A stretch of 64,000 nucleotides of DNA from Paenibacillus zeirhizosphaerae. Its GTDB lineage: Bacteria; Bacillota; Bacilli; Paenibacillales; Paenibacillaceae. The notes under the pieces are model-generated. The model searched no databases. It saw only the letters and a list, made by a program, of their open reading frames with translations, and was not told the DNA's origin. Every line of letters starts with the position of its first letter. Position 1 is the stretch's first letter. Below, piece after piece: positions 35,866 to 43,938 of the stretch. The translations under genes were made by a program, and so were the position numbers. The stretch lies in the NCBI RefSeq assembly GCF_030705605.1, contig NZ_JAPCKK010000016.1:914072-978071 (forward strand), given 5' to 3'.

Positions 35866-36834
35866 TTATTCCCCCTTTCCTCCCAGAGCTGTATGGATCG
35901 TGTCTACATTGTGACGGTACATGCCAATATATGTACCTTCTTCCGTCCCCTCCGCTCCCATGGCATCAGAGAACAGCTCACCGCCAAGGGAGACTTGCAG
36001 CCCCTTCTGCTGTGCACCTTCGATGACTGCGTTGACAGAAGCCGGGTTGATGCTGCTTTCCACAAATACGGCTGGAACATTATGCTCCAGCAGCAGATCA
36101 ACGGTATGCTCTATATCCGATAATCCAACTTCATCCTCGGTGCTCAGTCCTTGCAGTCCCACCACCTGAAGGTCCAGCATACGCCCGAAATATCCAAAGG
36201 CATCATGCGCGGTAATGAGCACTCTCTTCTCCTCGGGAATGTCCGCCATTTTGTCTGCCGCCTCCTGCTTCAACCGGTCCAGCTCCGCAAAATAGGCCGT
36301 TTTGTTCGCTTCAAAATATTCCGCGTCCGCAGGTGAAGCCTTTTTCAGTTCCTCCGCTGCCGCTTCAAGCGCTTGTTTCCACAACTCAATGTCAAACCAG
36401 ATATGCGGATCGATCGCTCCCCCCGGATCCTTCAATAACTGTTCCTGTGGAATAGTATCTCCAATCGCTATTGCAGGTTTGTTTTTTCCAAGCTGCTCGA
36501 ACACCTTGACCATATTTGCTTCCAGATGCAGGCCGCTGTACAAAATCATTTCGGCGCCATCCAGCTTCTGAATATCTCCAGGAGTCGGTTTATATAAATG
36601 CGGGTCCACACCCGGTCCCATCAAGCTTTCTACCTGAACCCGCTCTCCTCCAATAATTGAGACGGGTTCCGCAATTTGCGCAATGGTCGTCACAACATGC
36701 AATGGCTGTTCCGGATCGCGCGCTTCTGCCTCCGCTCCCCCTTCAGTTGAAGAACAAGCTGAGAGTGCCAGCGACAGTCCTAATACCAAGTAGAACCAAG
36801 CCACCTTCCGCTTCTGAACATGCTTTTTTTTCAT
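35866..36834 (-). CDS. mntA: Metal-binding lipoprotein of Mn/Zn ABC transporter (MntA-like)
   Basis: 322-residue cluster A-I solute-binding lipoprotein with lipobox LALSAC (Cys near residue 27). Metal ligand regions are GPGVDPHLYKPTPGD (His), IDPHIWFD (His), STEDEVGLSDIE (Glu) and GGELFSDAMG (Asp). The His/His/Glu/Asp set fits manganese receptors. There is no His-rich loop like that of zinc-specific ZnuA. It is the first gene of the operon behind a predicted MntR site. Zinc specificity is not excluded by sequence alone. Confidence 0.85.
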   Translation of the reverse strand: MKKKHVQKRKVAWFYLVLGLSLALSACSSTEGGAEAEARDPEQPLHVVTTIAQIAEPVSIIGGERVQVESLMGPGVDPHLYKPTPGDIQKLDGAEMILYSGLHLEANMVKVFEQLGKNKPAIAIGDTIPQEQLLKDPGGAIDPHIWFDIELWKQALEAAAEELKKASPADAEYFEANKTAYFAELDRLKQEAADKMADIPEEKRVLITAHDAFGYFGRMLDLQVVGLQGLSTEDEVGLSDIEHTVDLLLEHNVPAVFVESSINPASVNAVIEGAQQKGLQVSLGGELFSDAMGAEGTEEGTYIGMYRHNVDTIHTALGGKGE

Positions 36835-36880
36835 GATTCATGACCTCCCCCATTAAATTTTTTACATATGCAAAAAAAAT

Positions 36881-36957
36881 AACTTATGTACAATAAGTTT
36901 CCCTAAGGAAACAATTATGTCTATATACAAGTTATTTGAATAAACTCATTTTGTCAA
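36881..36957 (-). promoter_or_regulatory. Predicted promoter and MntR operator of the Mn transporter operon
   Basis: TTGACA (36957-36952), 17 bp, TAACTT (36934-36929) reads toward mntA. Just downstream, GTTTCC-CTAA-GGAAAC (36897-36912) is a perfect dyad closely resembling the MntR box of Bacillus mntH/mntABCD (TTTGCCTTAAGGAAAC-like). It overlaps a second perfect dyad AACTTAT-GTACA-ATAAGTT (36881-36899). Confidence 0.6.
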
Positions 36958-36996
36958 TATCTTTTTTTTTGACGAAAATTGAGAACCACAAAAAAA

Positions 36997-37020
36997 CGCC
37001 TCCGGTCAAAACCGGAAGCG
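36997..37020 (-). terminator. Terminator of the GNAT gene
   Basis: Minus-strand stem CGCTTCCGG-TTTTGA-CCGGAGGCG followed by seven T residues. The region 37021-37189 shows nothing else. Confidence 0.75.
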
Positions 37021-37189
37021 GTTAGTGAACAAGCTTATGTTTGAGTACAAGTATTTCAGCTTTTAACGTAGAGTTTCGCGCAAATCGTTATCTCACTCCA
37101 ATCACCTCTTAGAAAATCATAAGAATCATATGCCCCCTGAATCGTGATGCGCCCAACCTAAATGCAATGCACATAACAGAACTTTCTTC

Positions 37190-37594
37190 TTAATAGTTCT
37201 GCAAACACCATTGATATTTGCTCAGTACTTTACTGTTAATCTGTTCCAATTCCATATCACATTCTCTGAACCCGAATTTCTGGTAGAAGTCCTTTAGTTC
37301 CTCAAAAGGAAGACAGTACACCTTTTTCAAATGGTCCAATTGGGTCTCCTGCACCAGGTAATCCACCAGCTCATAAGCAAGCGAGAGCCCTCTAAACTCA
37401 TTCAGGATATAAATCCCGCCGATTTCGGCTTCTTCTTCATTCAGATAAACAATTCTTCCTACACCTGCAGGCTTTTCATCATGTGTAACAATTGCAACCT
37501 TCTCATTGTCCAGGCTGCTTGGAACAAAACCGATATATTGATACTGCTCATTGACCCAATGAATTTCTTTTTCTGTCGCTAGTTTTATCCCCAC
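37190..37594 (-). CDS. GNAT family N-acetyltransferase
   Basis: 134-residue GNAT. The strand and hairpin PAGVGRIVYLNEEEAEIGGIYI leads into motif A, ILNEFRGLSLAYELVDYLV (R-G-x-S/G-x-A form), and YCLPFEELKDFYQKFGFREC is the usual beta-6/beta-7 end. The GTG at 37594 with AGAGGTG 6 bp upstream is the best start. The acceptor substrate is unknown. Confidence 0.8.
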   Translation of the reverse strand: MGIKLATEKEIHWVNEQYQYIGFVPSSLDNEKVAIVTHDEKPAGVGRIVYLNEEEAEIGGIYILNEFRGLSLAYELVDYLVQETQLDHLKKVYCLPFEELKDFYQKFGFRECDMELEQINSKVLSKYQWCLQNY

Positions 37595-37675
37595 ATTGTT
37601 CACCTCTTGAATCAAAATCTCTTAGAGATATTATATTATAATGTAAATATCATACAGAAGGAGGTCATTCTTCGG

Positions 37676-37849
37676 ATGGATTTCAGAAACCCGCCTGATC
37701 CATATGATCCTGAAGCACACAAGAAAAAGCATGAAGAAATGGAACGGCAGCATTTGGCCGGAACTTACAGCCTTTTACAAAATGTAGTCAACCTGCTCAT
37801 CGTTGTCGGCATTTTTGCGATCATTTTTTTACTGATTCGGCTCCTGTAA
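37676..37849 (+). CDS. Small single-helix membrane protein, 57 residues
   Basis: I do not recognise this protein. It has a charged proline-rich N-terminus (DFRNPPDPYDPEAHKKKHEE) and one C-terminal transmembrane helix (NLLIVVGIFAIIFLLIRLL). The ATG at 37676 follows AAGGAGG by 11 bp. It is divergent from the GNAT gene. Confidence 0.6.
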   Translation: MDFRNPPDPYDPEAHKKKHEEMERQHLAGTYSLLQNVVNLLIVVGIFAIIFLLIRLL

Positions 37850-37885
37850 CAATTTGTTTCTTCCCACCTGAGCTTCATTTCAGGC

Positions 37886-38122
37886 TCATTTCTCAATAAA
37901 AGGGTATATGATGTAACTCACAAGCAGACCTAAAATAAAAGCTACTGAGACATTAAGCCACTTGGGCCGCCCCTCTGAATCTGGTTCTAAAATATCGACT
38001 ACACAAACCAAAATAAATACAATAACTTTCCACTTTAAATCCAGATAAGGGTTAAACATCCCTGCTGTAAAAGCAACAACACGCAACACAGTACTCCAGA
38101 AAAAAGGAAACTTGGCAAACAA
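37886..38122 (-). CDS. Small membrane protein, 78 residues
   Basis: Unrecognised protein with three hydrophobic segments (FFWSTVLRVVAFTAGMF; WKVIVFILVCVVDIL; VAFILGLLVSYIIYPFI). The start would be TTG at 38122 behind AAAGGCGG, which is only moderately convincing. Composition fits a genuine membrane protein, but expression is unproven. Confidence 0.5.
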   Translation of the reverse strand: MFAKFPFFWSTVLRVVAFTAGMFNPYLDLKWKVIVFILVCVVDILEPDSEGRPKWLNVSVAFILGLLVSYIIYPFIEK

Positions 38123-38306
38123 ATTCTCAAACCGCCTTTCTGGTGGTATTATCGATTCTTTAAATTCTATTTCGTTATTTCAACATTGCAAAAAGAAAAT
38201 TTTAGTCATCAAAACCTAAATATACATTCTTCTTCAACATATAGGCTACGAGCTTATTGAAGCTCATGGGGACGGTGCTGCGTCCTCCTTTTTGTTTTTA
38301 AATACA

Positions 38307-38361
38307 TTGCATTATTAAGTAATATACCTTATGCTGTTTATGTACTCAATATTATTGAGTA
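38307..38361 (+). promoter_or_regulatory. padR promoter with PadR-type operator
   Basis: TTGCAT (38307-38312), 17 bp, TATGCT (38330-38335) forms a promoter. A perfect dyad TACTCAAT-ATT-ATTGAGTA (38343-38361) covers the inferred transcription start. PadR-family regulators usually bind such AT-rich dyads in their own promoters. Upstream, 38250-38300 contains a short GGACG/CGTCC hairpin followed by T residues that could be a terminator. Confidence 0.5.
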
Positions 38362-38382
38362 ATTAGTCTGGAGGGGTTGCCA

Positions 38383-38697
38383 ATGAATGCGGAAATGCTG
38401 AAAGGAACGATCGATCTCCTCATTCTGTCTGTATTGGTCAGGCAAGATAATTACGGTTACGAAATCTCCAAAACCATTAAAGAACAAACGGAGGGGGCGT
38501 TCGAAATTCAGGAGGCAACGATGTATCTTTCGTTGAAGCGTCTGGAAAAGCAGGGGGCGATTTCCGCATATTGGGGGGATCAAAGCCACGGAGGCCGACG
38601 CAAATATTATTCGGTAACCGAAGAAGGTCGACGAATGCTTGCAAAATTCGTTGCAGACTGGAAGAAAACAACCGAGATTGTAAATCGGTTCATTTGA
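38383..38697 (+). CDS. PadR family transcriptional regulator
   Basis: 104-residue winged-helix repressor of the PadR s2 type. It runs AEMLKGTIDLLILSVLVRQDN, then GYEISKTIKEQT, recognition region ATMYLSLKRLEKQGAISAYW, wing GGRRKYYSVTEEGRRML, and a short C-terminal helix. The ATG at 38383 follows GGAGGGG. It is followed 18 bp later by a membrane protein gene, the usual regulator/target pairing for this family. Confidence 0.88.
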   Translation: MNAEMLKGTIDLLILSVLVRQDNYGYEISKTIKEQTEGAFEIQEATMYLSLKRLEKQGAISAYWGDQSHGGRRKYYSVTEEGRRMLAKFVADWKKTTEIVNRFI

Positions 38698-38715
38698 ACT
38701 GGGGAGGTGAGAAAA

Positions 38716-39360
38716 GTGACGAATCTTTCACGAAAAATATTCAGCTTGGGAGAAATAAGATACGCCTGGATATTGCTGCTCTCTATTGTAATTTGTATCG
38801 TTACTTTCTTTAGTGACGAGCATTTCAATCCTGACGACCAATTTTGGCTATCCGTCTCGTATTATGTTTCCTTCACATTGGCGGCCGTCTGGAGCGGCGC
38901 AAACTATGTGGGACATATTCGGGTGAACAGCCTGTACCACAAGCAAAATGATATCCCTGCTTACGTAGCTCAACTCGCACTGAACAAAGAGGACAAAATG
39001 GAACTACAGAATTATTTGGAGGATTTTGCAGCGGATCTGGAGCACCAAGGAAGGTCAAAAAAGGAGGCCGCCAAGGAAGCCATTAACCAGTTTAAAGTCA
39101 AAGAATTTCTTTCCATGTCCAAGCATACGAGGCCCTTCGAAACGCATGGTCATCATTATTTGATGGGTTACGCTTTACTTTTGTTGGCCTCGGTACTCCT
39201 GCTGGCCATAATCGCACAAATGATTGCCCCTGGTATATTGTTGTTGTTTATTTTTCAGGTCGTGCTTGCTGTATATGGCGTCTGCTTCATCACGCTATTC
39301 ATGTTGTACAAGGTTTTGGATAGATTCATTTACCGAAAACTGAAGCAATATTTTTCTTAA
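38716..39360 (+). CDS. PadR-associated membrane protein with permease-prefix-like domain
   Basis: 214 residues. Two N-terminal helices (YAWILLLSIVICIVTFF; YYVSFTLAAVWSGANYV) are followed by a cytoplasmic helical module (LQNYLEDFAADLEHQGRSKKEAAKEAINQF), which resembles the HAAS/permease prefix domain often found beside PadR regulators. Two more helices (YALLLLASVLLLAIIAQMI; LLLFIFQVVLAVYGVCFI) complete the protein. The GTG at 38716 has GGGGAGG 8 bp upstream. The function is unknown; it is probably controlled by the upstream PadR protein. Confidence 0.75.
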   Translation: MTNLSRKIFSLGEIRYAWILLLSIVICIVTFFSDEHFNPDDQFWLSVSYYVSFTLAAVWSGANYVGHIRVNSLYHKQNDIPAYVAQLALNKEDKMELQNYLEDFAADLEHQGRSKKEAAKEAINQFKVKEFLSMSKHTRPFETHGHHYLMGYALLLLASVLLLAIIAQMIAPGILLLFIFQVVLAVYGVCFITLFMLYKVLDRFIYRKLKQYFS

Positions 39361-39382
39361 CAAGCTAAGGAGTGTGCTGAAA

Positions 39383-40003
39383 ATGGAACAATGGATTATC
39401 GAAATCATGAACGGTTACGGTTACTTGGGCGTTTTTCTGCTTATCGCTTTGGAGAATCTGTTTCCCCCTATTCCCTCGGAGGTCATTCTTACCTTTGGGG
39501 GGTTCATGACCACTACATCGGGATTGAGCATCATCGGAGTCATCGCAGCCGCTACCGCCGGTTCAGTCGCCGGAGCCATCTGTCTCTATGGTATCGGAAG
39601 GCTTTTATCTGCAGATCGACTTGAATGGCTCATCATTCGTTATGGAAAATTTTTTCGCTTGAAGCCCGAAGATATTCAGAAAACCTATGCCTGGTTCGAT
39701 CAGTATGGGACATGGGCTGTGTTCTTGGGCCGTTTGGTCCCCTTAATTCGCAGTCTGATCTCCATTCCCGCCGGGAGCACGGGGATGAGCTTTCTACCGT
39801 TTCTGATCCTCACTACACTTGGTTCTCTAATATGGAATACCGCTCTGGTGTATATAGGTTCAGCAGTTGGAGCTTCCTGGGAAACGATCGTAGGTTACAT
39901 GGACCTGTATTCCAATACCGTATATGCTCTTCTAGCTCTGGGAGTAGCTGTGATTTGTTTTCTATTCCTACGCAGGTCATCACGCGAGCGCAACCAGCCC
40001 TAA
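39383..40003 (+). CDS. DedA family membrane protein
   Basis: 206-residue DedA/SNARE-associated family protein. It has the signature GVFLLIALENLFPPIPSEVIL near residue 20, YGIGRLLSADRLEWLIIRYGK in the middle, and the conserved FLGRLVPLIRSLISIPAGSTGM near residue 115, with the arginines linked to proton-coupled lipid or ion transport in DedA/UPTT proteins. About five to six hydrophobic segments are present. AAGGAG precedes the ATG by 10 bp; it follows the PadR pair by 22 bp and may be co-transcribed. Confidence 0.88.
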   Translation: MEQWIIEIMNGYGYLGVFLLIALENLFPPIPSEVILTFGGFMTTTSGLSIIGVIAAATAGSVAGAICLYGIGRLLSADRLEWLIIRYGKFFRLKPEDIQKTYAWFDQYGTWAVFLGRLVPLIRSLISIPAGSTGMSFLPFLILTTLGSLIWNTALVYIGSAVGASWETIVGYMDLYSNTVYALLALGVAVICFLFLRRSSRERNQP

Positions 40004-40075
40004 GAAAGGTCGATGCTGATTGCTGGGCTATTTACTGATTAAACCGCGAAGAACGAATTTTCATAAAAATCAAAC

Positions 40076-40123
40076 TGCCCCATATAAGGACGCTTGATTC
40101 CAACCGTCCTTTCTTATGGGGCA
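40076..40123. terminator. Strong hairpin between dedA and cotJC
   Basis: TGCCCCATA...AAGGACG pairs with CGTCCTT...TATGGGGCA, a long stem between two convergent genes. T-rich sequence follows on the minus strand, so it probably ends the cotJ transcript and possibly the dedA one. Confidence 0.7.
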
Positions 40124-40134
40124 CATGCTCATGT

Positions 40135-40704
40135 TCAAAACACCTTCTTCGATTCCTGATCCTCTTTCAATATTTCAACTGCCTCACGGAAGCGTAGAGA
40201 ATGGATGATCTCGCGCTCACGGAGGAATTTCAGACCGTCCTGCAGGTCGACATCATCCGTCATGTCGATCAGCCACTGGTATGTAGCACGTGCCTTTTCT
40301 TCTGCCGCGATGTCTTCATACAGATCGGCAATCGGATCTCCCTTTGCTTGAATGTACGCCGCTGTCCATGGAACCCCGCCTGCATTTTCGTAAAATAGAG
40401 CACGGTCGTGCGCCACATAATGGGGATCTAGCCCGGCGGCCTTAAGCTGCTCCACCGTGGCATCCTTCGTCAGCTTGTAGACCATCGTTGCGATCATCTC
40501 GAGATGAGCAAATTCTTCGGTACCAATGTCATTGAGCAGTCCGATGACTTTGTCCGGGATCGTATAGCGCTGATTTAGATAACGGAGTGCTGCAGCCAGC
40601 TCTCCGTCCGCACCTCCATACTGCTCCAGCAGCAATTTGGCCATATGGGGATCACACTTGCTGACACGTACTGGATACTGCAGCTTTTTTTCATAAATCC
40701 ACAC
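40135..40704 (-). CDS. cotJC: Spore coat protein CotJC (manganese catalase family)
   Basis: 189-residue ferritin-like protein of the Mn-catalase family, located in the spore coat in Bacillus. Carboxylate/His ligand regions are GTEEFAHLEMIATM, EEKARATYQWLI and EREIIHSLRFREAVE. The N-terminus WIYEKKLQYPVRVSKCDP is characteristic. The GTG start has GAGGAG upstream. It is the last gene of cotJABC. Catalase activity is possible but not shown for this subfamily by sequence alone. Confidence 0.95.
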   Translation of the reverse strand: MWIYEKKLQYPVRVSKCDPHMAKLLLEQYGGADGELAAALRYLNQRYTIPDKVIGLLNDIGTEEFAHLEMIATMVYKLTKDATVEQLKAAGLDPHYVAHDRALFYENAGGVPWTAAYIQAKGDPIADLYEDIAAEEKARATYQWLIDMTDDVDLQDGLKFLREREIIHSLRFREAVEILKEDQESKKVF

Positions 40705-40734
40705 AGAACCATCTCCTCACCCGGAACACCCGGT

Positions 40735-41025
40735 TTATACCTGCCACGGCCAGGGCGCCTTACTCCATTCCCAGGGATACTTGGAATAAGCATGACCAAA
40801 GTTCTGAAGCGGCCCATACAACAGTTGAAAATGATGGGCTGCCTGCATACGATCACGTGTCAGACGGTTGTATTGTTCAATCGCTTGCAAATCATTGGGA
40901 TGGGTGTCCAGATACAAATTGAGCTCCACTAGGGCAAAATCAAGCTCCTGAAGCCGTTCAAGCAGCTCATAATACTGTTTGTCACAGGGTACTGGCTGCT
41001 GGGTCGGCTGCTGCTCAATGCTCAT
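40735..41025 (-). CDS. cotJB: Spore coat protein CotJB
   Basis: 96-residue coat protein. The conserved block is YYELLERLQELDFALVELNL with YLDTHPNDLQAIEQYN, followed by the aromatic tail YSKYPWEWSKAPWPWQV, typical of CotJB. Its ATG overlaps the cotJA stop (ATGA), and GGAGG occurs twice just upstream. Confidence 0.93.
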   Translation of the reverse strand: MSIEQQPTQQPVPCDKQYYELLERLQELDFALVELNLYLDTHPNDLQAIEQYNRLTRDRMQAAHHFQLLYGPLQNFGHAYSKYPWEWSKAPWPWQV

Positions 41026-41288
41026 CCTCCGTCAGCCTCCTTTGTGTTCTTCTTGGACTTATACGGACTGTATAAGTCTGGCCACAGGGTGCCTAGTCTC
41101 AAGGCCTCTCTGGGGCTGAACTGGGGCAGACCGGGGGGCTGAAACTCGATAAACAGGTTGGGCGGAAGACTGTACGTTTTGAGCTTGATCGGCGGGCAGG
41201 GATCAAAGGGACCGATAAATGGGGCATATACCCCCTCCTGCGGAAACTGCATGGCGTTCTTGGTGTGCATTTCATTCGCGTCCTTCAC
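41022..41288 (-). CDS. cotJA: Spore coat associated protein CotJA
   Basis: 88-residue protein with a proline-rich core (PFIGPFDPCPPIKLKTYSLP, PPGLPQFSPREALRLGTLWP and DLYSPY), matching CotJA, which is needed for CotJC assembly in Bacillus. The start is GTG with GGAGG 8 bp upstream. It is the first gene of the cotJ operon. I could not identify a convincing sporulation promoter in 41289-41430. Confidence 0.92.
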   Translation of the reverse strand: MKDANEMHTKNAMQFPQEGVYAPFIGPFDPCPPIKLKTYSLPPNLFIEFQPPGLPQFSPREALRLGTLWPDLYSPYKSKKNTKEADGG

Positions 41289-41431
41289 AACAGATGCCTC
41301 CTTCCTTCTCTCGAAGCTGAAACCGAGTATACTTATGAATGGCTTGCCGGCTGTGGAACCTCTATTTCAAACCTATGCGTACTTTGAGCAAAGCTGAACC
41401 GAAATTCGCGAACAACCTGCACAAAAGCAAC

Positions 41432-41471
41432 AAAAAAGTCCCCCGCAGGCCGTTCGGCTTTTGGGGAACTT
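41432..41471 (-). terminator. Terminator of the second ytvI-like gene
   Basis: Minus-strand AAGTTCCCC / GGGGGACTT stem with an internal CCGAACGG hairpin, followed by six T residues. Confidence 0.75.
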
Positions 41472-41495
41472 TTACGGGGACAGCTGGCTGCCCTT

Positions 41496-42527
41496 TTAAA
41501 ATTTGATTTTGATTTGAAAAAGGCCCGCCTTCCGTATAGCGGAGTAAATAATGATGACAAGAGGTCCGATGAAAAAGCCGATGACACCCACTAGCTTGAA
41601 TCCTACGTACAGGCTGACCAAGGCGGGAAGGGCTCCTATGCCGACAGCATCACCAATCACCTTCGGCTCAATGACTCTGCGCAGCACCGTAATCACGATA
41701 AAGAGGATGAGGAGACCAATGCCTGTGAAGATGTCACCGGTAATAAACAGGTACACAGCCCACGGAACAAGAACGGAACCGACACCCAGGATCGGCAGAA
41801 GATCGACGACCATGACCAGGAGCGCAATGGCCAGAGGGTAATCAACCCCAAGGATCAGCAGACCAATCAGCGTTTCTACATAGGTCAGCAGGCACAGAAT
41901 AATCTGGGCGCGCAGGAAGCCGAATATCGACTTCTTGAGGCTGACCAGAACGTCGCTTACCTGATCACGTGACTTTTCCTCAAAGAAGGACAACACCGAA
42001 GCCCGCATCGTATCCAAACTGAAGGAAAACAGAAAAACAGCGACACAGAACACGATAAAGAAAATGAACATATTCGGTATTTCTTTCGCGAACGAAAGCA
42101 CACCGGCGGAGAGCGTATTTACGAGCGATAATGCGTAGCTGCTCACGTTTTCCATAAATGTCCCGATTCCGTTCGTCGTCTCTGGAGGAAGCTGACGGAA
42201 CAAGCCTTCAGCCTGAACAAACGTATGCTGTATAAACTCATTGGCGGACTGGAAGTAGAACGGAGCATTCCTCCAGTATTCGATGAGCTGTGCGAACAAC
42301 CGAGCCCCCATGATATAAGCAAGAACAAACAGCACCAACAGAAATACCGTACCACTGACCGTACACGCCGCCACCCGGCTCATTTTGAGCCTGCCCATCA
42401 GAAATCCAACCAGCGGTTCCAGAAATATCGCAACGATAAATGCGAGCAGAAAAGGCGCTCCCACGGTAAAGATCCCATACAACAAGATGAGCCCTAATAA
42501 AATAAAAATCAGTTGTTTCCCAGACAT
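41496..42527 (-). CDS. AI-2E family transporter, second YtvI-like paralog
   Basis: 343-residue polytopic membrane protein with the same layout as the YtvI gene at 3349: two or three N-terminal helices, an amphipathic soluble segment, helices near 165-185, and a C-terminal bundle. The diagnostic motif is VDLLPILGVGSVLVPWAVYL, with GVIGFFIGPLVIIIYSAIRK at the end. It is upstream of the cotJ operon on the same strand. The sporulation role is inferred from similarity and location. The start is ATG near 42527 behind a GGAAG-type site. Confidence 0.85.
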   Translation of the reverse strand: MSGKQLIFILLGLILLYGIFTVGAPFLLAFIVAIFLEPLVGFLMGRLKMSRVAACTVSGTVFLLVLFVLAYIMGARLFAQLIEYWRNAPFYFQSANEFIQHTFVQAEGLFRQLPPETTNGIGTFMENVSSYALSLVNTLSAGVLSFAKEIPNMFIFFIVFCVAVFLFSFSLDTMRASVLSFFEEKSRDQVSDVLVSLKKSIFGFLRAQIILCLLTYVETLIGLLILGVDYPLAIALLVMVVDLLPILGVGSVLVPWAVYLFITGDIFTGIGLLILFIVITVLRRVIEPKVIGDAVGIGALPALVSLYVGFKLVGVIGFFIGPLVIIIYSAIRKAGLFQIKIKF

Positions 42528-42548
42528 GATCCACTTCCTTCAAGTAAC

Positions 42549-43898
42549 TTAATGCGCCTCGTCTGCGGCTTCATCATTTCGCTGTACCGGGATGCGCTGA
42601 ATTTTCGCTCTTAAAATCCGCAGCTTGGTCGAGTCCTCCACCTCGATTTTGTAGTCCTCCAGCATAATGCTCCGGCCTTTTTGTGTATTCCCTGCAAGCT
42701 CTTTATACAGCCAGCCTCCAATCGAATCCACCTCTTCATCCTCGATCGCCGTTCCCGCCACCTCATTCACTTCCTCAAGGAGCAGTCGACCGTCTACAGA
42801 TACCGTGTTCCCGACGATCTCTACAGCAGGCCGTTCATCTTCAAATTCATCGTACAGATCGCCTACAATTTCCTCGAGAATTTCTTCAGCGGTCAGCATC
42901 CCGGCCGTTCCGCCATACTCATCCATAACGAGCGTCATTTGTACATGCTTTTTCTGCATCAGACGCAGCACCTGACTGACTTCCATCGACTCCGGGACAT
43001 TCAGAATCGGTCTTGCAATCGAAGCCAGATCCGGCTGCTCCCCGCGCTCCGGCAGGAAAATATCTGCAATATGCACAAAACCGATAATCTGATCTTTGTC
43101 CTCAACGGCAACCGGGTAGCGCGTGTGCCTCGTCTCGCTGATGATTTGCAAATTTTCCGCAAAGGAAAGGTTCGTATACAGACAATCCATGTCGGTTCTC
43201 GGCTTCATGACTTCACGGGCAAGCAGATCGGAGAAATCAAAAATATTATCCATCAGTTTGATTTCATTGCTGTCAAAGACACCACTCTGTGCGCTTTGAT
43301 TCATCAATATGCGGATCTCCTCTTCCGAATGCGCCGCTTCCGCTTCGCTTGCCGGCTGAATACCGAACAAACGCAGCAACCTATTGGCGGATGCGTTCAG
43401 CACCCAAATCACCGGAAAGAAAATCTTATAAAAATACAGCAGCGGCGCAGACAGCAGCAGAGCAACTCCCTCTGTCCGCTGAATGGCAAGCGACTTAGGA
43501 GCAAGCTCGCCCAGCACAATGTGCAGAAACGTAATGACACAAAAACCGATGACGACAGAAATTGTCGTGATGAATGTCTCGTCGGCAACCCCCAGCCGAT
43601 ACATGATCGGCTCTACCAGAAGCTCGGATATAGCCGGCTCACCAAGCCAGCCAAGCCCGAGAGAAGCCAAAGTTATCCCAAGCTGCGTTGCCGATAAATA
43701 GGTATCCAGTTTACTATTCACCTTAACGGCATAACCTGCCAAACGATTCCCTTCGCTTTGAAGCTGGGTTAGTCGGGATTGGCGCATTTTCACAAGGGAG
43801 AATTCAGCGGCTACGAATACCCCGTTAAGAAATACGAGCAGCAGCACCAGGAATAGATTTATGAACAACTCTCCAAAATGAAACTCGGTATGGCCCAA
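42549..43898 (-). CDS. Hemolysin/CNNM family protein (DUF21, CBS pair, CorC_HlyC)
   Basis: 449-residue membrane protein. The DUF21 domain (residues about 10-200) opens with LFLVLLLVFLNGVFVAAEFSLVKMRQSRL and includes LGITLASLGLGWLGEPAIS. A CBS pair follows (VMKPRTDMDCLYTNLSF to QVLRLMQKKHVQMTLVMDEYGG). The C-terminal CorC_HlyC domain has GRLLLEEVNEV and DEEVDSIGGWLY. Homologs such as MpfA of staphylococci act in magnesium efflux, so that role is the best guess. It lies 20 bp upstream of the second ytvI-like gene. Confidence 0.9.
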   Translation of the reverse strand: MGHTEFHFGELFINLFLVLLLVFLNGVFVAAEFSLVKMRQSRLTQLQSEGNRLAGYAVKVNSKLDTYLSATQLGITLASLGLGWLGEPAISELLVEPIMYRLGVADETFITTISVVIGFCVITFLHIVLGELAPKSLAIQRTEGVALLLSAPLLYFYKIFFPVIWVLNASANRLLRLFGIQPASEAEAAHSEEEIRILMNQSAQSGVFDSNEIKLMDNIFDFSDLLAREVMKPRTDMDCLYTNLSFAENLQIISETRHTRYPVAVEDKDQIIGFVHIADIFLPERGEQPDLASIARPILNVPESMEVSQVLRLMQKKHVQMTLVMDEYGGTAGMLTAEEILEEIVGDLYDEFEDERPAVEIVGNTVSVDGRLLLEEVNEVAGTAIEDEEVDSIGGWLYKELAGNTQKGRSIMLEDYKIEVEDSTKLRILRAKIQRIPVQRNDEAADEAH

Positions 43899-43938
43899 GG
43901 CTTATTCCTTCTTTCCATCTTATCTATAGAGGCATTGA

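Noticed and set aside
42681..43697. 338-codon open frame opposite the CNNM/HlyC gene
   Set aside because: Antisense shadow of a conserved membrane protein gene.
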